DNA of 64,000 nucleotides, from assembly GCA_964457555.1 (NCBI GenBank), contig CAYWHA010000001.1:310001-374000 (forward strand), read 5' to 3'. The notes beneath the pieces are model-generated. The model saw nothing but the letters and a program-made list of their open reading frames with translations. It had not been told where the DNA came from and made no database searches. Shown here in pieces: positions 32,286 to 41,187 of the stretch; position 1 is the first letter of the stretch, and each line of letters begins with the position of its first letter. The position numbers and the translations under genes are program-made. This DNA is from BOG-224 sp964457555 (GTDB taxonomy: Bacteria; Acidobacteriota; Terriglobia; Bryobacterales; Bryobacteraceae).

Positions 32286-33452
32286 ATGGCATTTCGGGGC
32301 GTGGACTATTTCTGCGTCGATTCGCTTTTCGGCGAACAGGAACTGATGGTGCGGCAGACGGCCCGGCGCTTCGCCGATGAGCGAATCGCGCCGCTGCTCC
32401 GCGATTGCTACCGCGAGGCGCGCTTCCCCTCCGAATTGATCCCGGAGATGGCGGAATTGGGGTTCCTGGGCGCCAACCTGGAAGGCTACGGCTGCGCCGG
32501 TATGAGCGCCGTGGAGTACGGGCTGATCATGCAGGAGCTGGAGCGCGCCGATTCAGGCGTGCGCAGCTTCGTTTCGGTGCAGGGCGCGCTGGTCATGTAC
32601 CCCATCTTCACCTACGGCTCGGATGCCCAGAAGAACAAGTGGTTGCCGCGCTTGCAGAGCGGCCAGGCGGTGGGCTGCTTCGGATTGACGGAGCCGGATT
32701 TCGGCTCTAATCCGGCCGGCATGCGCGCCACCGCGCGGCGCGACGGCGATGGCTGGTCGATCGATGGCGAGAAAACCTGGATCACCAATGGCGGCATCGC
32801 CGACGTGGCGGTGGTCTGGGCGCGCACCCCCGAGGGCATCCTGGGCTTCCTGGTGGAGCGCGGCACGCCCGGCTATACCGTCTCCGATATTCACGGGAAA
32901 TGGTCCATGCGGGCTTCGGTCACCTCCAGCCTCTCCTTCGCCGAGTGCCGCGTGAAGGAAGCGGACCGCTTGCCGGGCGCCAAAGGCCTCAAGGCGGCGC
33001 TTGCTTGTCTATCCCAGGCGCGCTACGGCATTGGCTGGGGCGTGATTGGCGCGGCCATGGACTGCTACGAAACCGCGCGCGCCTATTCCGTCGCCCGCAA
33101 GCAGTTCGATGGCCGGCCCATCGCCTCCCACCAACTGGTCCAGGAGAAGCTGGCCTGGATGATCACCGAAATCACTAAGGCGCAGTTGCTCGCCGTGCAC
33201 GCCGGCCGGCTCAAGGACCAGGGCAAGCTGGAGCCTGCCCAGATTTCCATGCTCAAGCGCAACAATGCCGCCATGGCCCTGGAATGCGCGCGCCTCAGCC
33301 GCGACCTGCTGGGCGCCAACGGGATTACGGACGAATACCCCATCATGCGTCACCTCTGCAACCTGGAGACCGTCAAGACGTACGAGGGGACGGATCACAT
33401 ACACGCCTTGGTAATTGGGGAAAAGGTCACGGGAGTGGCGGCGTACAAGTAG
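32286..33452 (+). CDS. Acyl-CoA dehydrogenase, glutaryl-CoA dehydrogenase type
   Basis: 388 residues, the normal size. FAD- and CoA-binding stretches are CFGLTEPDFGSNPAGMRATA, WSIDGEKTWITNGGIADVAV and SARKQFDGRPI-like SVARKQFDGRPIASHQLVQE. The catalytic Glu lies in KTYEGTDHIHALVIGEKVTG, the typical position in glutaryl-CoA dehydrogenase (YEGTHDIH). Glutaryl-CoA dehydrogenase oxidises and decarboxylates glutaryl-CoA to crotonyl-CoA in lysine/tryptophan breakdown. A residue-level proof of decarboxylase activity is not possible here. A start codon at 32286 follows 66 bases of gap to the VOC gene on the other strand. Next gene begins 22 bases behind. Confidence 0.85.
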   Translation: MAFRGVDYFCVDSLFGEQELMVRQTARRFADERIAPLLRDCYREARFPSELIPEMAELGFLGANLEGYGCAGMSAVEYGLIMQELERADSGVRSFVSVQGALVMYPIFTYGSDAQKNKWLPRLQSGQAVGCFGLTEPDFGSNPAGMRATARRDGDGWSIDGEKTWITNGGIADVAVVWARTPEGILGFLVERGTPGYTVSDIHGKWSMRASVTSSLSFAECRVKEADRLPGAKGLKAALACLSQARYGIGWGVIGAAMDCYETARAYSVARKQFDGRPIASHQLVQEKLAWMITEITKAQLLAVHAGRLKDQGKLEPAQISMLKRNNAAMALECARLSRDLLGANGITDEYPIMRHLCNLETVKTYEGTDHIHALVIGEKVTGVAAYK

Positions 33453-33474
33453 CCGTCCGAAAGCGGAATTCATC

Positions 33475-35772
33475 ATGTTTCTTTACGCCATTACGATTCT
33501 GGTGAGCGCCTTTTTGCTCTTTCAGGTGGAACCCGTGATCGCCAAGATCATCCTTCCCTGGTTTGGCGGCTCGGCGGCGGTGTGGACCACCTGCCTCCTG
33601 TTCTTCCAGTTGGCGCTGCTCGCGGGCTACCTCTATTCGCACGCCCTGGTGCGCTACCTCAAGCCGCGCGCGCAAATGCTGACGCACGGGTTGCTCCTGC
33701 TGGTGAGCCTGGCGGCCCTTCCCATCTACCCGAACGCTTCGTGGAAGCCCTCCGACCCGAGCGATCCGCTGTTCCGCATTCTAGGTCTGCTGGCGGTGAC
33801 GGTCGGTCTGCCATACTTCCTGCTGGCCACCACCGGGCCGCTGCTGCAGGCGTGGTACGCGCGGCGATATCAGGGCGCCATGCCCTACCGCCTCTACGCC
33901 CTGTCCAACGCCGGCTCCATGTTTGCGCTGCTCAGTTACCCGGTGCTCTTCGAGCCGGTGTTCGGCACGCACAACCAGGCCACTATATGGTCCATCTCCT
34001 ACGTGGTGTTCGCGCTGCTGTGCGGGTTCGTGGCCTTCCGGTCCGGCAATGCGCCGGTGGAGGAACCAACGGAAGCGGATGAGGATGCCGGCCACCCCGG
34101 TCCGCGCCTTTACGCCCTCTGGCTGCTGCTGCCGGCCTGCGCGTCGGCGCTGCTGCTGGCCATCACCAACCACCTCTCGCAGAACATCGCCGCCATTCCG
34201 TTTCTCTGGGTTCTCCCCCTGAGCGTTTATCTGCTCTCGTTTATTCTGTGCTTCGAAAGCGGCGGCTGGTACCGGCGCAACCCGTACCTACAATTGCTGG
34301 CGGTGGCGCTGGGCTGCATGGCGTACTCCATGTTCTCGGACAATTCCGCCAATCTGCCCATCAAAGTGGCCGTTCCGCTCTTCCTCATGGGCCTGTTCAC
34401 CTGCTGCATGGTGTGCCACGGGGAACTGACGCGTTTGAAGCCGCACCCGCGCTACCTGACGCACTTCTATCTGATGATTTCGGCCGGCGGCGCGCTGGGC
34501 GGCGTGCTGGTGGGTCTGGTGGCGCCGCAGATGTTGAACGCGCTGTACGAGCTGCCCATCGGCATGGTGCTCTGCGCGGCGCTGGCGATTATCGTCCTGC
34601 GGACTTATCCGGACCCGGAATGGCTCAGCGAACTGCTGCCCGCCCCGCGATTCCTGCTCGGCGTGACAGCGCTTTTCCTGGGTGGCTGCTTCGGATATGA
34701 GCGGCGCGAAGTGTTCGTCGCGTGGGCCAACGGTGTGGCCGGCTGGCTGCGCAAGGGGTGGGACTCTTCGGACACTGCCGATCAAGCCTTCCTGGCGGTA
34801 GTGCTCGTCCTGGCTGCGGTGCTGGCGCTGGCGATCCTGCGGGCCGACCCGAAGCTGCGCTGGGCGCGCAAATGGGGAGGATGGGGAGCGTTCGGCGCGG
34901 AGATGGCGGCGCTGCTGCTGGCCGGTTATGTGGGCTTCCAGATGCGCGAGGCCAACAGCGGAAATCGTCTGATGGTCCGGAACTTTTACGGCGCATTGAA
35001 GGTCCACGACTCGGGCCCGTTCACGGACATTACCGCCACCCGCGGGCTGACTCACGGCACCATCAACCACGGCGAGCAATATCTCAACCCCGCGCGGCAG
35101 ATGCTGCCCACCACTTACTACGGCCCGAATACCGGGATTGGCCTGGCGATTCGATCGAAGGAGAAGACCGGCCCCATCCGCGTGGGATCTATCGGGCTGG
35201 GGACCGGAACCACCACTGCCTACGGTCGGCCAGGCGATTACTACCGCGTTTACGAGATCAACCCGCTGGTCCTGCACATGAGTGAACCGGAATCGCCCAC
35301 GGCGGTCCCACAGTTCACGTTCCTGCGCTATTGCCAGGCCAAGCATGACGTGGCCATGGGCGACGCGCGCCTCTCGCTAGAGCGCGAGCAGCCGGAGAAT
35401 TTCGACGTGCTGGCCGTGGACGCGTTTTCGAGCGACTCGATTCCGGTGCACCTGCTCACCTTTGAGGCCATGAAGCTCTTCTTCCACCACCTGAAGCCGG
35501 ACGGAATCCTGGCCGTACACATCTCGAACCGCTATCTGGACCTGGAGCCGGTGGTGCTGGGCGAAGGCCTGGCGCTGGGCAAGGTGGCGCGCACGGTGGA
35601 TACCGATGACGACACGTCGCAAGACGTATTCGCCGCCACCTGGGTGCTGGTGAACACGCCGCCGTACGAGTTCGACCCGATGATTGTGGATGCGTCCAAA
35701 CCCTCCGAAGCCACGCGCAAGGTGAGGCTTTGGACCGACGACTACAGCAACCTCTTCCAGATCCTGAAGTAG
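33475..35772 (+). CDS. Membrane protein with C-terminal spermidine-synthase-like domain
   Basis: 765 residues. The first about 480 residues hold at least ten membrane segments (ITILVSAFLLFQVEPVIAKI at the very N-terminus, then FFQLALLAGYLYSHALVRYL, and later ALYELPIGMVLCAALAIIVL). The C-terminal part is a SAM-binding fold: VGSIGLGTGTTTAYGRPGDY, RVYEINPLVLHMSE, then FDVLAVDAFSSDSIPVHLLT. The family (fused SpeE-like proteins of acidobacteria, often called spermidine synthase) has the aminopropyltransferase fold but not always its polyamine site; I see no clear polyamine-binding Asp pair to confirm it. Start at the ATG with LYAITILV; the upstream ATG is in the previous gene. Confidence 0.8.
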   Translation: MFLYAITILVSAFLLFQVEPVIAKIILPWFGGSAAVWTTCLLFFQLALLAGYLYSHALVRYLKPRAQMLTHGLLLLVSLAALPIYPNASWKPSDPSDPLFRILGLLAVTVGLPYFLLATTGPLLQAWYARRYQGAMPYRLYALSNAGSMFALLSYPVLFEPVFGTHNQATIWSISYVVFALLCGFVAFRSGNAPVEEPTEADEDAGHPGPRLYALWLLLPACASALLLAITNHLSQNIAAIPFLWVLPLSVYLLSFILCFESGGWYRRNPYLQLLAVALGCMAYSMFSDNSANLPIKVAVPLFLMGLFTCCMVCHGELTRLKPHPRYLTHFYLMISAGGALGGVLVGLVAPQMLNALYELPIGMVLCAALAIIVLRTYPDPEWLSELLPAPRFLLGVTALFLGGCFGYERREVFVAWANGVAGWLRKGWDSSDTADQAFLAVVLVLAAVLALAILRADPKLRWARKWGGWGAFGAEMAALLLAGYVGFQMREANSGNRLMVRNFYGALKVHDSGPFTDITATRGLTHGTINHGEQYLNPARQMLPTTYYGPNTGIGLAIRSKEKTGPIRVGSIGLGTGTTTAYGRPGDYYRVYEINPLVLHMSEPESPTAVPQFTFLRYCQAKHDVAMGDARLSLEREQPENFDVLAVDAFSSDSIPVHLLTFEAMKLFFHHLKPDGILAVHISNRYLDLEPVVLGEGLALGKVARTVDTDDDTSQDVFAATWVLVNTPPYEFDPMIVDASKPSEATRKVRLWTDDYSNLFQILK

Positions 35773-35778
35773 AAGGGC

Positions 35779-35869
35779 TTGACGCGGAGACGCAGAGACG
35801 CGGAGCGAACATTACCGCTTTCTCCGCGTCGGGGCGCCCGCTGCCCTTGCGGGCCCGTCTCCGCGTCAA
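35779..35869. terminator. Inverted repeat between convergent genes, likely bidirectional terminator
   Basis: Arms TTGACGCGGAGAC (35779-35791) and its exact reverse complement (35857-35869) flank a 65-base interval with further GC hairpins (GGGCGCCCGCTGCCCTTGCG). The element lies between the stop codons of two convergent genes (7 bases behind the first, 13 before the second). A related CTCCGCGTC string lies at 20690, also between convergent genes. Confidence 0.5.
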
Positions 35870-35882
35870 AGAAAGCGTGCGC

Positions 35883-36554
35883 TTAGCGCGAATCCCGCAG
35901 ATCCGACGTGCTGGTCAGGTTATGCTCGATGGCGAACTTGACCAGGCCTACCAGGTCGTGGACATTCAGCTTGCGCATCAGGCTCGCCCGGTAGGTATCG
36001 ACCGTCTTGGGACTGATCTCCAGCAGCTCGGCGATATCTTTCGGACGCAGACCGTTCACCAGGTAGGAGAAGACCTCCATCTCGCGCGCGCTGAGGGAGC
36101 GTACGGGGTCTTCGGCGGCGTCCTTTTCCGCCCGCGTGAACAGCCCCGCCCCGCGCAGCAGCGGCGAGACGTAGACCCCGCCATCGCGTATGAAGCTCAT
36201 GGCATCCATCAGGTGACGCCCGGGGCCGTCCTTCAGCAGGTACCCATCCGCGCCGGCCCGCAACGCTTCGAGAACCGTGTTCTCTTCCCGGCTGATCGAC
36301 AGGATGACGATCCGGGAGGGACAGCCGGCCGCGCGCAGTTTACGGACCACCTCGATGCCGGTCATTCCAGGCATGTGCAGGTCCAGAATGGCGAAATCCG
36401 GATGGAGCGCGGAGACGGTTTCCACCGCCGATGGGCCGTCGGCGCATTCGGCCAGAACGCGCATGCCGTTTGCCACACAGAGCGCCGCGAAGCCCTCGCG
36501 CACAATCCCATGGTCGTCCGCCAGAACCACCGTCGTTGGCTGCAATTCCTGCAT
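35883..36554 (-). CDS. NarL/FixJ-type response regulator
   Basis: 223 residues. The receiver has ADDHGIVREGFAALC, Asp58 in FAILDLHMPGMTG, and a Lys in ADGYLLKDGPGRHL. The output domain is a LuxR-type helix-turn-helix: RSLSAREMEVFSYLVNGLRP, KDIAELLEISPKTVDTYRAS. It starts 29 bases behind the kinase gene, making the pair an operon. The kinase gene precedes it on the minus strand. Targets are unknown; the coiled-coil membrane protein gene is divergent from the kinase and could be one. Confidence 0.9.
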   Translation of the reverse strand: MQELQPTTVVLADDHGIVREGFAALCVANGMRVLAECADGPSAVETVSALHPDFAILDLHMPGMTGIEVVRKLRAAGCPSRIVILSISREENTVLEALRAGADGYLLKDGPGRHLMDAMSFIRDGGVYVSPLLRGAGLFTRAEKDAAEDPVRSLSAREMEVFSYLVNGLRPKDIAELLEISPKTVDTYRASLMRKLNVHDLVGLVKFAIEHNLTSTSDLRDSR

Positions 36555-36583
36555 CCTCCCCCTTCACCGCCCGATCTCGCGCG

Positions 36584-37408
36584 TCACGCGCGAGGATAAG
36601 GCGCCGCAAGCTCCAGTGTAGTGCCTGCCGGTCCGCTGCGGATATCGATTCGCCCGCCCAACCCGGCGGCTTGCTCGCGGATGGAGCGCAGTCCGATTCC
36701 CGAGGTCAGGCTCGCCGGAGCCCCCAAGAGTCTGGCCGCGTCGAATCCCGCGCCGTTGTCGCTGACCGACAGTACCAGGCTGCCCTCGCGGATTTCCAGG
36801 CTGGCTTCGACCCGCGTGGCCTTGGCGTGTTGCGCGAGATTCGAGAACGCTTCCTGGGCCGTGCGGTAGGTGAGGATTTTCAATTCCAGGCCGGGATCGA
36901 GCGGCAGCGGTTCAATGCGCAGCGACGCATCGAACCTTTCGGGAATGCCGCTCAGGTCCCAAAGCTGGCGCAGGGCTTCGCCCAGCGTCAGTCGCTGCCA
37001 TTCGGGAGGATGCAGACGGTAGGAGAGCGCGCGAACCTGGTCCAGGGCGTTGCGGGCCAGCGTGCAAATCCGTTGCAGCGTCTGCAGCACCTGTGGCGGC
37101 GCGTCGGGGAGCTGCATCTCGACGGATTCGATCTGCAGGCGAATCGCCGTCAGCAGTTGGCCGACGCCCGTGTGCAGATCCCGGCCGAGCCTCTGGCGCT
37201 CCAGTTCCACCTGGTGTAGCGCAAGGCCGCCGTTCCCACCTTTACGGACCTGCCGGGCGAGCCGCCGCTCCGCCTTTTCGAGACGAAAGTAGTGTTGGAG
37301 AAGTTCGCGCTGGAGGCGGAGCAGACTTTCTCCCTGGACCAGCGCGAAGCGGGCGCGGGCGCTCAGCCAGGTCGTACGACCCAGTTCGCTTTCAAAAGAT
37401 AAAAGGAT
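36584..37408 (-). CDS. HisKA_3-type sensor histidine kinase, no standard start codon found
   Basis: The conserved part has the H box ELERQRLGRDLHTGVGQLLT (acceptor His), then the DHp helix ICTLARNALDQVRALSYRLH, N box AQEAFSNLAQHAKATRVEA and G box VSDNGAGFDAARLLGA, GIGLRSIREQAAGLGGRID. The only usual start codon with a long frame is the GTG at 37210, but it lies just 12 codons before His and would remove all N-terminal sequence. Upstream the frame stays open and coding-like (FALVQGESLLRLQRELLQHY, a coiled coil) to a clear AAGGAG at 37415-37420. Six bases after it is ATC at 37406-37408, a non-standard start. Probable length 274 residues. Soluble, cytoplasmic. Confidence 0.7.
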   Translation of the reverse strand: MLLSFESELGRTTWLSARARFALVQGESLLRLQRELLQHYFRLEKAERRLARQVRKGGNGGLALHQVELERQRLGRDLHTGVGQLLTAIRLQIESVEMQLPDAPPQVLQTLQRICTLARNALDQVRALSYRLHPPEWQRLTLGEALRQLWDLSGIPERFDASLRIEPLPLDPGLELKILTYRTAQEAFSNLAQHAKATRVEASLEIREGSLVLSVSDNGAGFDAARLLGAPASLTSGIGLRSIREQAAGLGGRIDIRSGPAGTTLELAAPYPRA

Positions 37409-37602
37409 GAGAGACTCCTTTGTTATGCGGGGTCCGGTCCCGTGGCGTAACTCAACCAGATGTCTCCTAGTTGTACGGACAATTCTTAGTCAGGATGCCA
37501 GTTTCATCGGGGCGGCGCAATAGCCGTACGTACCCAGTACTTATGTTACCGGGCCATAGGACTTGCGAAGGATTCCGCTGGCGCTATATTAGGAGGGTCA
37601 AC

Positions 37603-38073
37603 ATGGAACGGGCTCTTAAGTATGTACCGCGCGTGGCGATCTTTCTGGTGGGGGTCGCGGCCGGCACGCTCACCCTATCCCGGCGCGAACGCGGAGGGTT
37701 GGACCCGGCGGCGGCCGGCGAGTTGAAGCGTTCGCTCGCCGATCTGGACAACCGCCTGGCTGCGCAGGAATCGGCCAACGCCATCGTCCACAAACAGATC
37801 GAGGCACGGCTGGACGAACACGCGGCCAGACTGGCGGAGGTTCCTTCGGTGGCGCAACTCACCTCCGCCGTCGAGCAACTTCTCACCAAGACCATGTCTT
37901 CGCTCGATGAGCGCCTCACCACCCAGGCGCATTCCATCGAGATTTTGAGGTCCACGGTCTCGCAGACCGATACTCTGCTCGAACGCGTGCTGGAATCGCT
38001 CGACGGGCTCCAGACTCACACGGACGCCGCCGGACTGTCCTCGGACGTTTCCTACCAGCAACCCGCGGTCTGA
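37603..38073 (+). CDS. Membrane-anchored coiled-coil protein
   Basis: 156 residues preceded by TTAGGAGGGTCAAC, a strong ribosome-binding site. The ATG at 37603 is the start. One membrane helix near residues 11-26 (RVAIFLVGVAAGTLTLSRRE) is followed by a long coiled coil from about 40 to 145 (GELKRSLADLDNRLAAQESA, then KQIEARLDEHAARLAEVPSV, and LEVLESLDGLQ-like LLERVLESLDGLQ). A short Ser/Gln-rich tail ends the chain. It is divergent from the kinase-regulator pair and could be a structural protein for cell envelope or signalling. No family name known to me. Confidence 0.65.
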   Translation: MERALKYVPRVAIFLVGVAAGTLTLSRRERGGLDPAAAGELKRSLADLDNRLAAQESANAIVHKQIEARLDEHAARLAEVPSVAQLTSAVEQLLTKTMSSLDERLTTQAHSIEILRSTVSQTDTLLERVLESLDGLQTHTDAAGLSSDVSYQQPAV

Positions 38074-39191
38074 AACTGAACCGGCGCTCGAATCAGAGTC
38101 AGCGTTACGAACCCGATCAGCATTGCTTGTCCCCAGTACGGCGCGCCCGTGAGGAGCAGGAAAGTGAACACCGGCGTCAGGAGAACGATCCCCAAAACCC
38201 GTAGCCACATGTCCGCCCGCCGCGATTGGACGGTCAGGACTACAAGAGGGATTAGAAGCGTACAGTCTTCAAGATAGCCGTGGTGACCTAGAATCAACCC
38301 GCAAGCGGCCGCCGCCGCTCCGGCCGCGCCGGCAGACATGCGGCGGCAAGCAAGCCACAGCAGCAGAATCACGCCTGCCGCGGCGACAAGTTCAACCACG
38401 GTCGAGTGTGGCGACCAGGACGCCAGCCCGCGCAGGTTGGGCATCCGTTCGGTCCCGGGCGAAAAGTCTCCGGACGAAAGGGTGCGCAGATAACCAAGCG
38501 GCCAGGACAACCCGGCGACGCCGAAGCTGGCGGCGAGCAGGGCCAGCGTCGCCAGCCCACCCGTCATCAGGGTCTTCCAACGCTTCTGGGAGATGAGCAT
38601 GACCGGAATTCCCACGGCCAGGTGATACTTGCAGAGGCACAAGGCAAAGGCGATGCCCGCCAGTCGCGCATAACCACGGTCCAGCAAGACGACTCCGAGA
38701 GCAAAGAATAGCAGCCAAAAGGCCACGTCCTGGCCCAGGCCGATGAGGTAGATCGCAGGCGCAGACCAGGAGAATGCAATCAGCAGGCCGAGCCGGCTTG
38801 CGCCTGGCCAGACGGCGCAGACAACGAGCAACGCCGCAATACTTGCGGCCTGCCACACACGGAGCGCCACATGGAAAGGCATCCAGCTAATTGACCGGAG
38901 ACCGTAAGAGACAATCGGCAACCGGCCGCTGTGGATGCGCGGACCATTTTCTGCCTCCAGCGCGCCGAGGGCGTTCGAATCGTAGAGATGGCCTGTTCCG
39001 GCCAGACGGCTCGCGGCATAGAACTGGTTGAAGTCCATGCCTCCCTGACCCGCGCCGAAAACTAAAGAACCGCTGACAAACACCCCAAGAGCGCAGACGG
39101 CCACAACCAACGCGGCGAAGAGCAGCCGTCTCGGATCGACGATCCCGCGCATTTGTTCCGGCGAAAGCAGCGAGAGCGCGGATCGGACCAT
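38052..39191 (-). CDS. DUF2029/GT87-type membrane glycosyltransferase-like protein
   Basis: 379 residues with about ten membrane segments (RLLFAALVVAVCALGVFVSG at the start, then ASIAALLVVCAVWPG and IYLIGLGQDVAFWLLFFALG). The loop after the first helix contains GGMDFNQFYAASRLAGTGHL with the Asp-Phe-xx-Tyr pattern of DUF2029 enzymes, polyprenyl-phosphate-mannose-dependent mannosyltransferases of the GT-C fold, where the Asp is catalytic. CKYHLAVGIPVMLI, typical of the same family, follows in mid-chain. The substrate is not known. The gene ends inside the coiled-coil gene on the other strand (22-base overlap). Confidence 0.78.
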   Translation of the reverse strand: MVRSALSLLSPEQMRGIVDPRRLLFAALVVAVCALGVFVSGSLVFGAGQGGMDFNQFYAASRLAGTGHLYDSNALGALEAENGPRIHSGRLPIVSYGLRSISWMPFHVALRVWQAASIAALLVVCAVWPGASRLGLLIAFSWSAPAIYLIGLGQDVAFWLLFFALGVVLLDRGYARLAGIAFALCLCKYHLAVGIPVMLISQKRWKTLMTGGLATLALLAASFGVAGLSWPLGYLRTLSSGDFSPGTERMPNLRGLASWSPHSTVVELVAAAGVILLLWLACRRMSAGAAGAAAAACGLILGHHGYLEDCTLLIPLVVLTVQSRRADMWLRVLGIVLLTPVFTFLLLTGAPYWGQAMLIGFVTLTLIRAPVQFQTAGCW

Positions 39192-39243
39192 GCCTCTACC
39201 GGTAACACGTCGCAGGGGCGACAGAGGGAGCCGCTCCGTTATC

Positions 39244-39738
39244 CTAGAACGGCACGTCGTCGTCCGAGATCGCCTGGTTGAACTCCTCGGGCGGGGCCTG
39301 GGCGGGCGCCGCCTGGGGACGGGGCGCGGATCGCGGCATGGAAACCGGCTGCGATTGGGGCGGCGCGTACTCGCCGCCTTCGGAGGCTCCCTCGCGCGGA
39401 CCACCGCCCAACAGGACAAGATTCTGGGCTTCGCAAATCACTTCGGTGAAGTATTTCTTCTGCCCATCTTTGTCTTCATAATTGCGGGTTTCCAGACGGC
39501 CTTCGAGGTAGACCTGCTTGCCTTTGAGCAGGAAATTGGCGACGTGCTCCGTGCGCCAGACGACGATATTGTGCCAATCCGTGATCTCTTTCCATTCGCC
39601 GGTTGCCTGGTCTTTGGTGGAGTGGTTGGTGGCCAGGCTGAACTTGGAAACCGAAAGTCCGCTGGGGGTGAACTTGGTCTCGGCATCTTTGCCGAGGCGC
39701 CCAAGCAGAATGACTTTGTTGACGCTTTTGGATGCCAT
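39244..39738 (-). CDS. ssb: Single-stranded DNA-binding protein
   Basis: 164 residues. The OB fold reads KSVNKVILLGRLGKDAETKF, then WHNIVVWRTEHVANFLLKGK, VYLEGRLETRNYEDKDGQKK and YFTEVICEAQNLVLLGG, followed by a Gly/Pro/Gln-rich linker and the C-terminal tip ISDDDVPF, the acidic tail that recruits replication and repair proteins. The ATG at 39738 is the start. SSB normally sits between rpsF and rpsR, but here it stands alone, so this may be a second copy. Confidence 0.95.
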   Translation of the reverse strand: MASKSVNKVILLGRLGKDAETKFTPSGLSVSKFSLATNHSTKDQATGEWKEITDWHNIVVWRTEHVANFLLKGKQVYLEGRLETRNYEDKDGQKKYFTEVICEAQNLVLLGGGPREGASEGGEYAPPQSQPVSMPRSAPRPQAAPAQAPPEEFNQAISDDDVPF

Positions 39739-39802
39739 ATTATTCAGAACTGTACCACGGGGCGACCCGTTTCCGGGTGGGATAATACGGGAAGGCGGCG
39801 CC

Positions 39803-40372
39803 GTGGCGGTTTTCGTCAATACGTTCTTCGAGAAGCGCGTGGATCGAATATTCGACTTAGCGGAGCGCGTGGAGGAGGCCTTCTCTTCCGCGGGCCTGGA
39901 ATACCGGATCGTGGGCGGCCTGGCGGTTTATCTCTACGTGGAAGAGCGCGAGCCGGATGCCGGCCGCCTGACCCGCGACATCGATATCGCCGTCCGGCGC
40001 GAGGACCTCCGGCAAATTGCCGAAGCCGTGAAGCCGTTCGGACTCGAGTACCGCCATGTGGCCGGGCTGGATATCCTGATGCCGTCCGGCCAGCCTTCGG
40101 CCCGGCGCGCAGTGCACCTGATCTTCACGGGCGAGAAAGTGCGCCCGGAATACCCGGAAGCCGCTCCCGAATTGGGACCGTGTCGAAGAATCCGGCAGCT
40201 TCGGCTGGCTCCGCTAGCGGACTTGATCCGGATGAAGCTCACCAGCTTTCGCGCCAAGGACGAAGCGCACCTCAAGGACCTGGACGAAGCGGGTCTGATT
40301 GCGCCTGAGGTGGAATCCGGTCTTTCCCCGATTCTGCGCGAACGCCTGGTCCGGGTCCGCGCCCGCGAATAG
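39803..40372 (+). CDS. Nucleotidyltransferase-fold protein
   Basis: About 189 residues. The GTG at 39803 is chosen because the sequence before it has no coding look. RIVGGLAVYLYVEEREPDAG followed by RLTRDIDIAVRREDLRQIAE is a nucleotidyltransferase core: a Gly-Gly turn, then the metal-binding DxD (Asp-Ile-Asp). The rest includes VARAVHLIFTGEKVRPEYPE-like ARRAVHLIFTGEKVRPEYPE and LADLIRMKLTSFRAKDEAHL. Similar proteins occur in MNT-type toxin-antitoxin pairs and in nucleotide modification; no HEPN partner is present here. It is divergent from ssb by 64 bases. Function undetermined. Confidence 0.7.
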   Translation: MAVFVNTFFEKRVDRIFDLAERVEEAFSSAGLEYRIVGGLAVYLYVEEREPDAGRLTRDIDIAVRREDLRQIAEAVKPFGLEYRHVAGLDILMPSGQPSARRAVHLIFTGEKVRPEYPEAAPELGPCRRIRQLRLAPLADLIRMKLTSFRAKDEAHLKDLDEAGLIAPEVESGLSPILRERLVRVRARE

Positions 40373-40407
40373 GGAACCGGCGTCCCCTTCCCCTCGTCTG
40401 ACCGATA

Positions 40408-41187
40408 ATGGAGGCAATGGCCTCTCAAACCGTTTGTCCGAAGTGCGGAGGCGCCGGCTGGACGATCATCGAGCGCGCCAACATCTCCGGGGCCGAGCCT
40501 TGCGCTTGCCGCGCCGAGGGTTATGCTTCGCGCCTGGAAGAGCGCGCGCAGATTCCTCCGCTCTATCGCAATTCGTCGTTCGATAACTTCGAGGCGCCTC
40601 CCGGCGAGTTCGACCCCGGAGCAACCGAACTACGGCGCGTGGTGAACGCCGTGAGGAGCTACGCCGACGAATTTCCGCTGGGACCCCGTCCCGGCCTGCT
40701 GCTGGTGGGGGAAACCGGAACCGGCAAGACGCACCTGGCCGTGGCGGCCCTCCGCAGGATTGTAGGCAAGGGATTCGAGGCCCTCTACTGCAATTATCAG
40801 ACCCTGCTCAACAGCATCAAGGCGGGCTACGATCCCGTTTCCAATTCCTCCGACCGCGAAGCCTACCGTACGGCGCTCGAAAGTCCCGTGCTGCTGCTCG
40901 ACGACCTGGGCGCGAACCGCGTTACCGACTGGGTGGAGGACACCATCAATTCCATCATTACCTACCGCTGCGATAACCGGAAGCCGTTGATCGCCACCAC
41001 GAACCTGCCCGATCCGGACGCGGGCAGCACCCTCACGCAGCGCTCCGCGCTCGACAAGCCGGAATACCGCCGCACGCTCTCGGACCATATCGGCAGCCGC
41101 GCGCGATCGCGCCTGTTCGAGATGTGCACCGTAGTCAAAATGCCGTGGATTCCCGACTACCGCGTGCGAAAGGCGAAGAAGCCCTGA
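40408..41187 (+). CDS. DnaC-like AAA+ ATPase (helicase-loader type)
   Basis: 259 residues. An N-terminal zinc-finger-like CPKCGGAGWTIIERANISGA with PCACRAEGY is followed by the AAA+ core: Walker A in LLLVGETGTGKTHLAVAALR, Walker B in SPVLLLDDLGANRVTDWVED and sensor I in PLIATTNLP. The layout (zinc finger, DnaC/IstB-type ATPase) is that of bacterial helicase loaders and phage-like DnaC proteins. It lies near ssb and could take part in primosome restart or loading; that is inference from family. The first ATG is at 40408, a second at 40417. Its stop overlaps the next start (TGATG). Confidence 0.85.
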   Translation: MEAMASQTVCPKCGGAGWTIIERANISGAEPCACRAEGYASRLEERAQIPPLYRNSSFDNFEAPPGEFDPGATELRRVVNAVRSYADEFPLGPRPGLLLVGETGTGKTHLAVAALRRIVGKGFEALYCNYQTLLNSIKAGYDPVSNSSDREAYRTALESPVLLLDDLGANRVTDWVEDTINSIITYRCDNRKPLIATTNLPDPDAGSTLTQRSALDKPEYRRTLSDHIGSRARSRLFEMCTVVKMPWIPDYRVRKAKKP

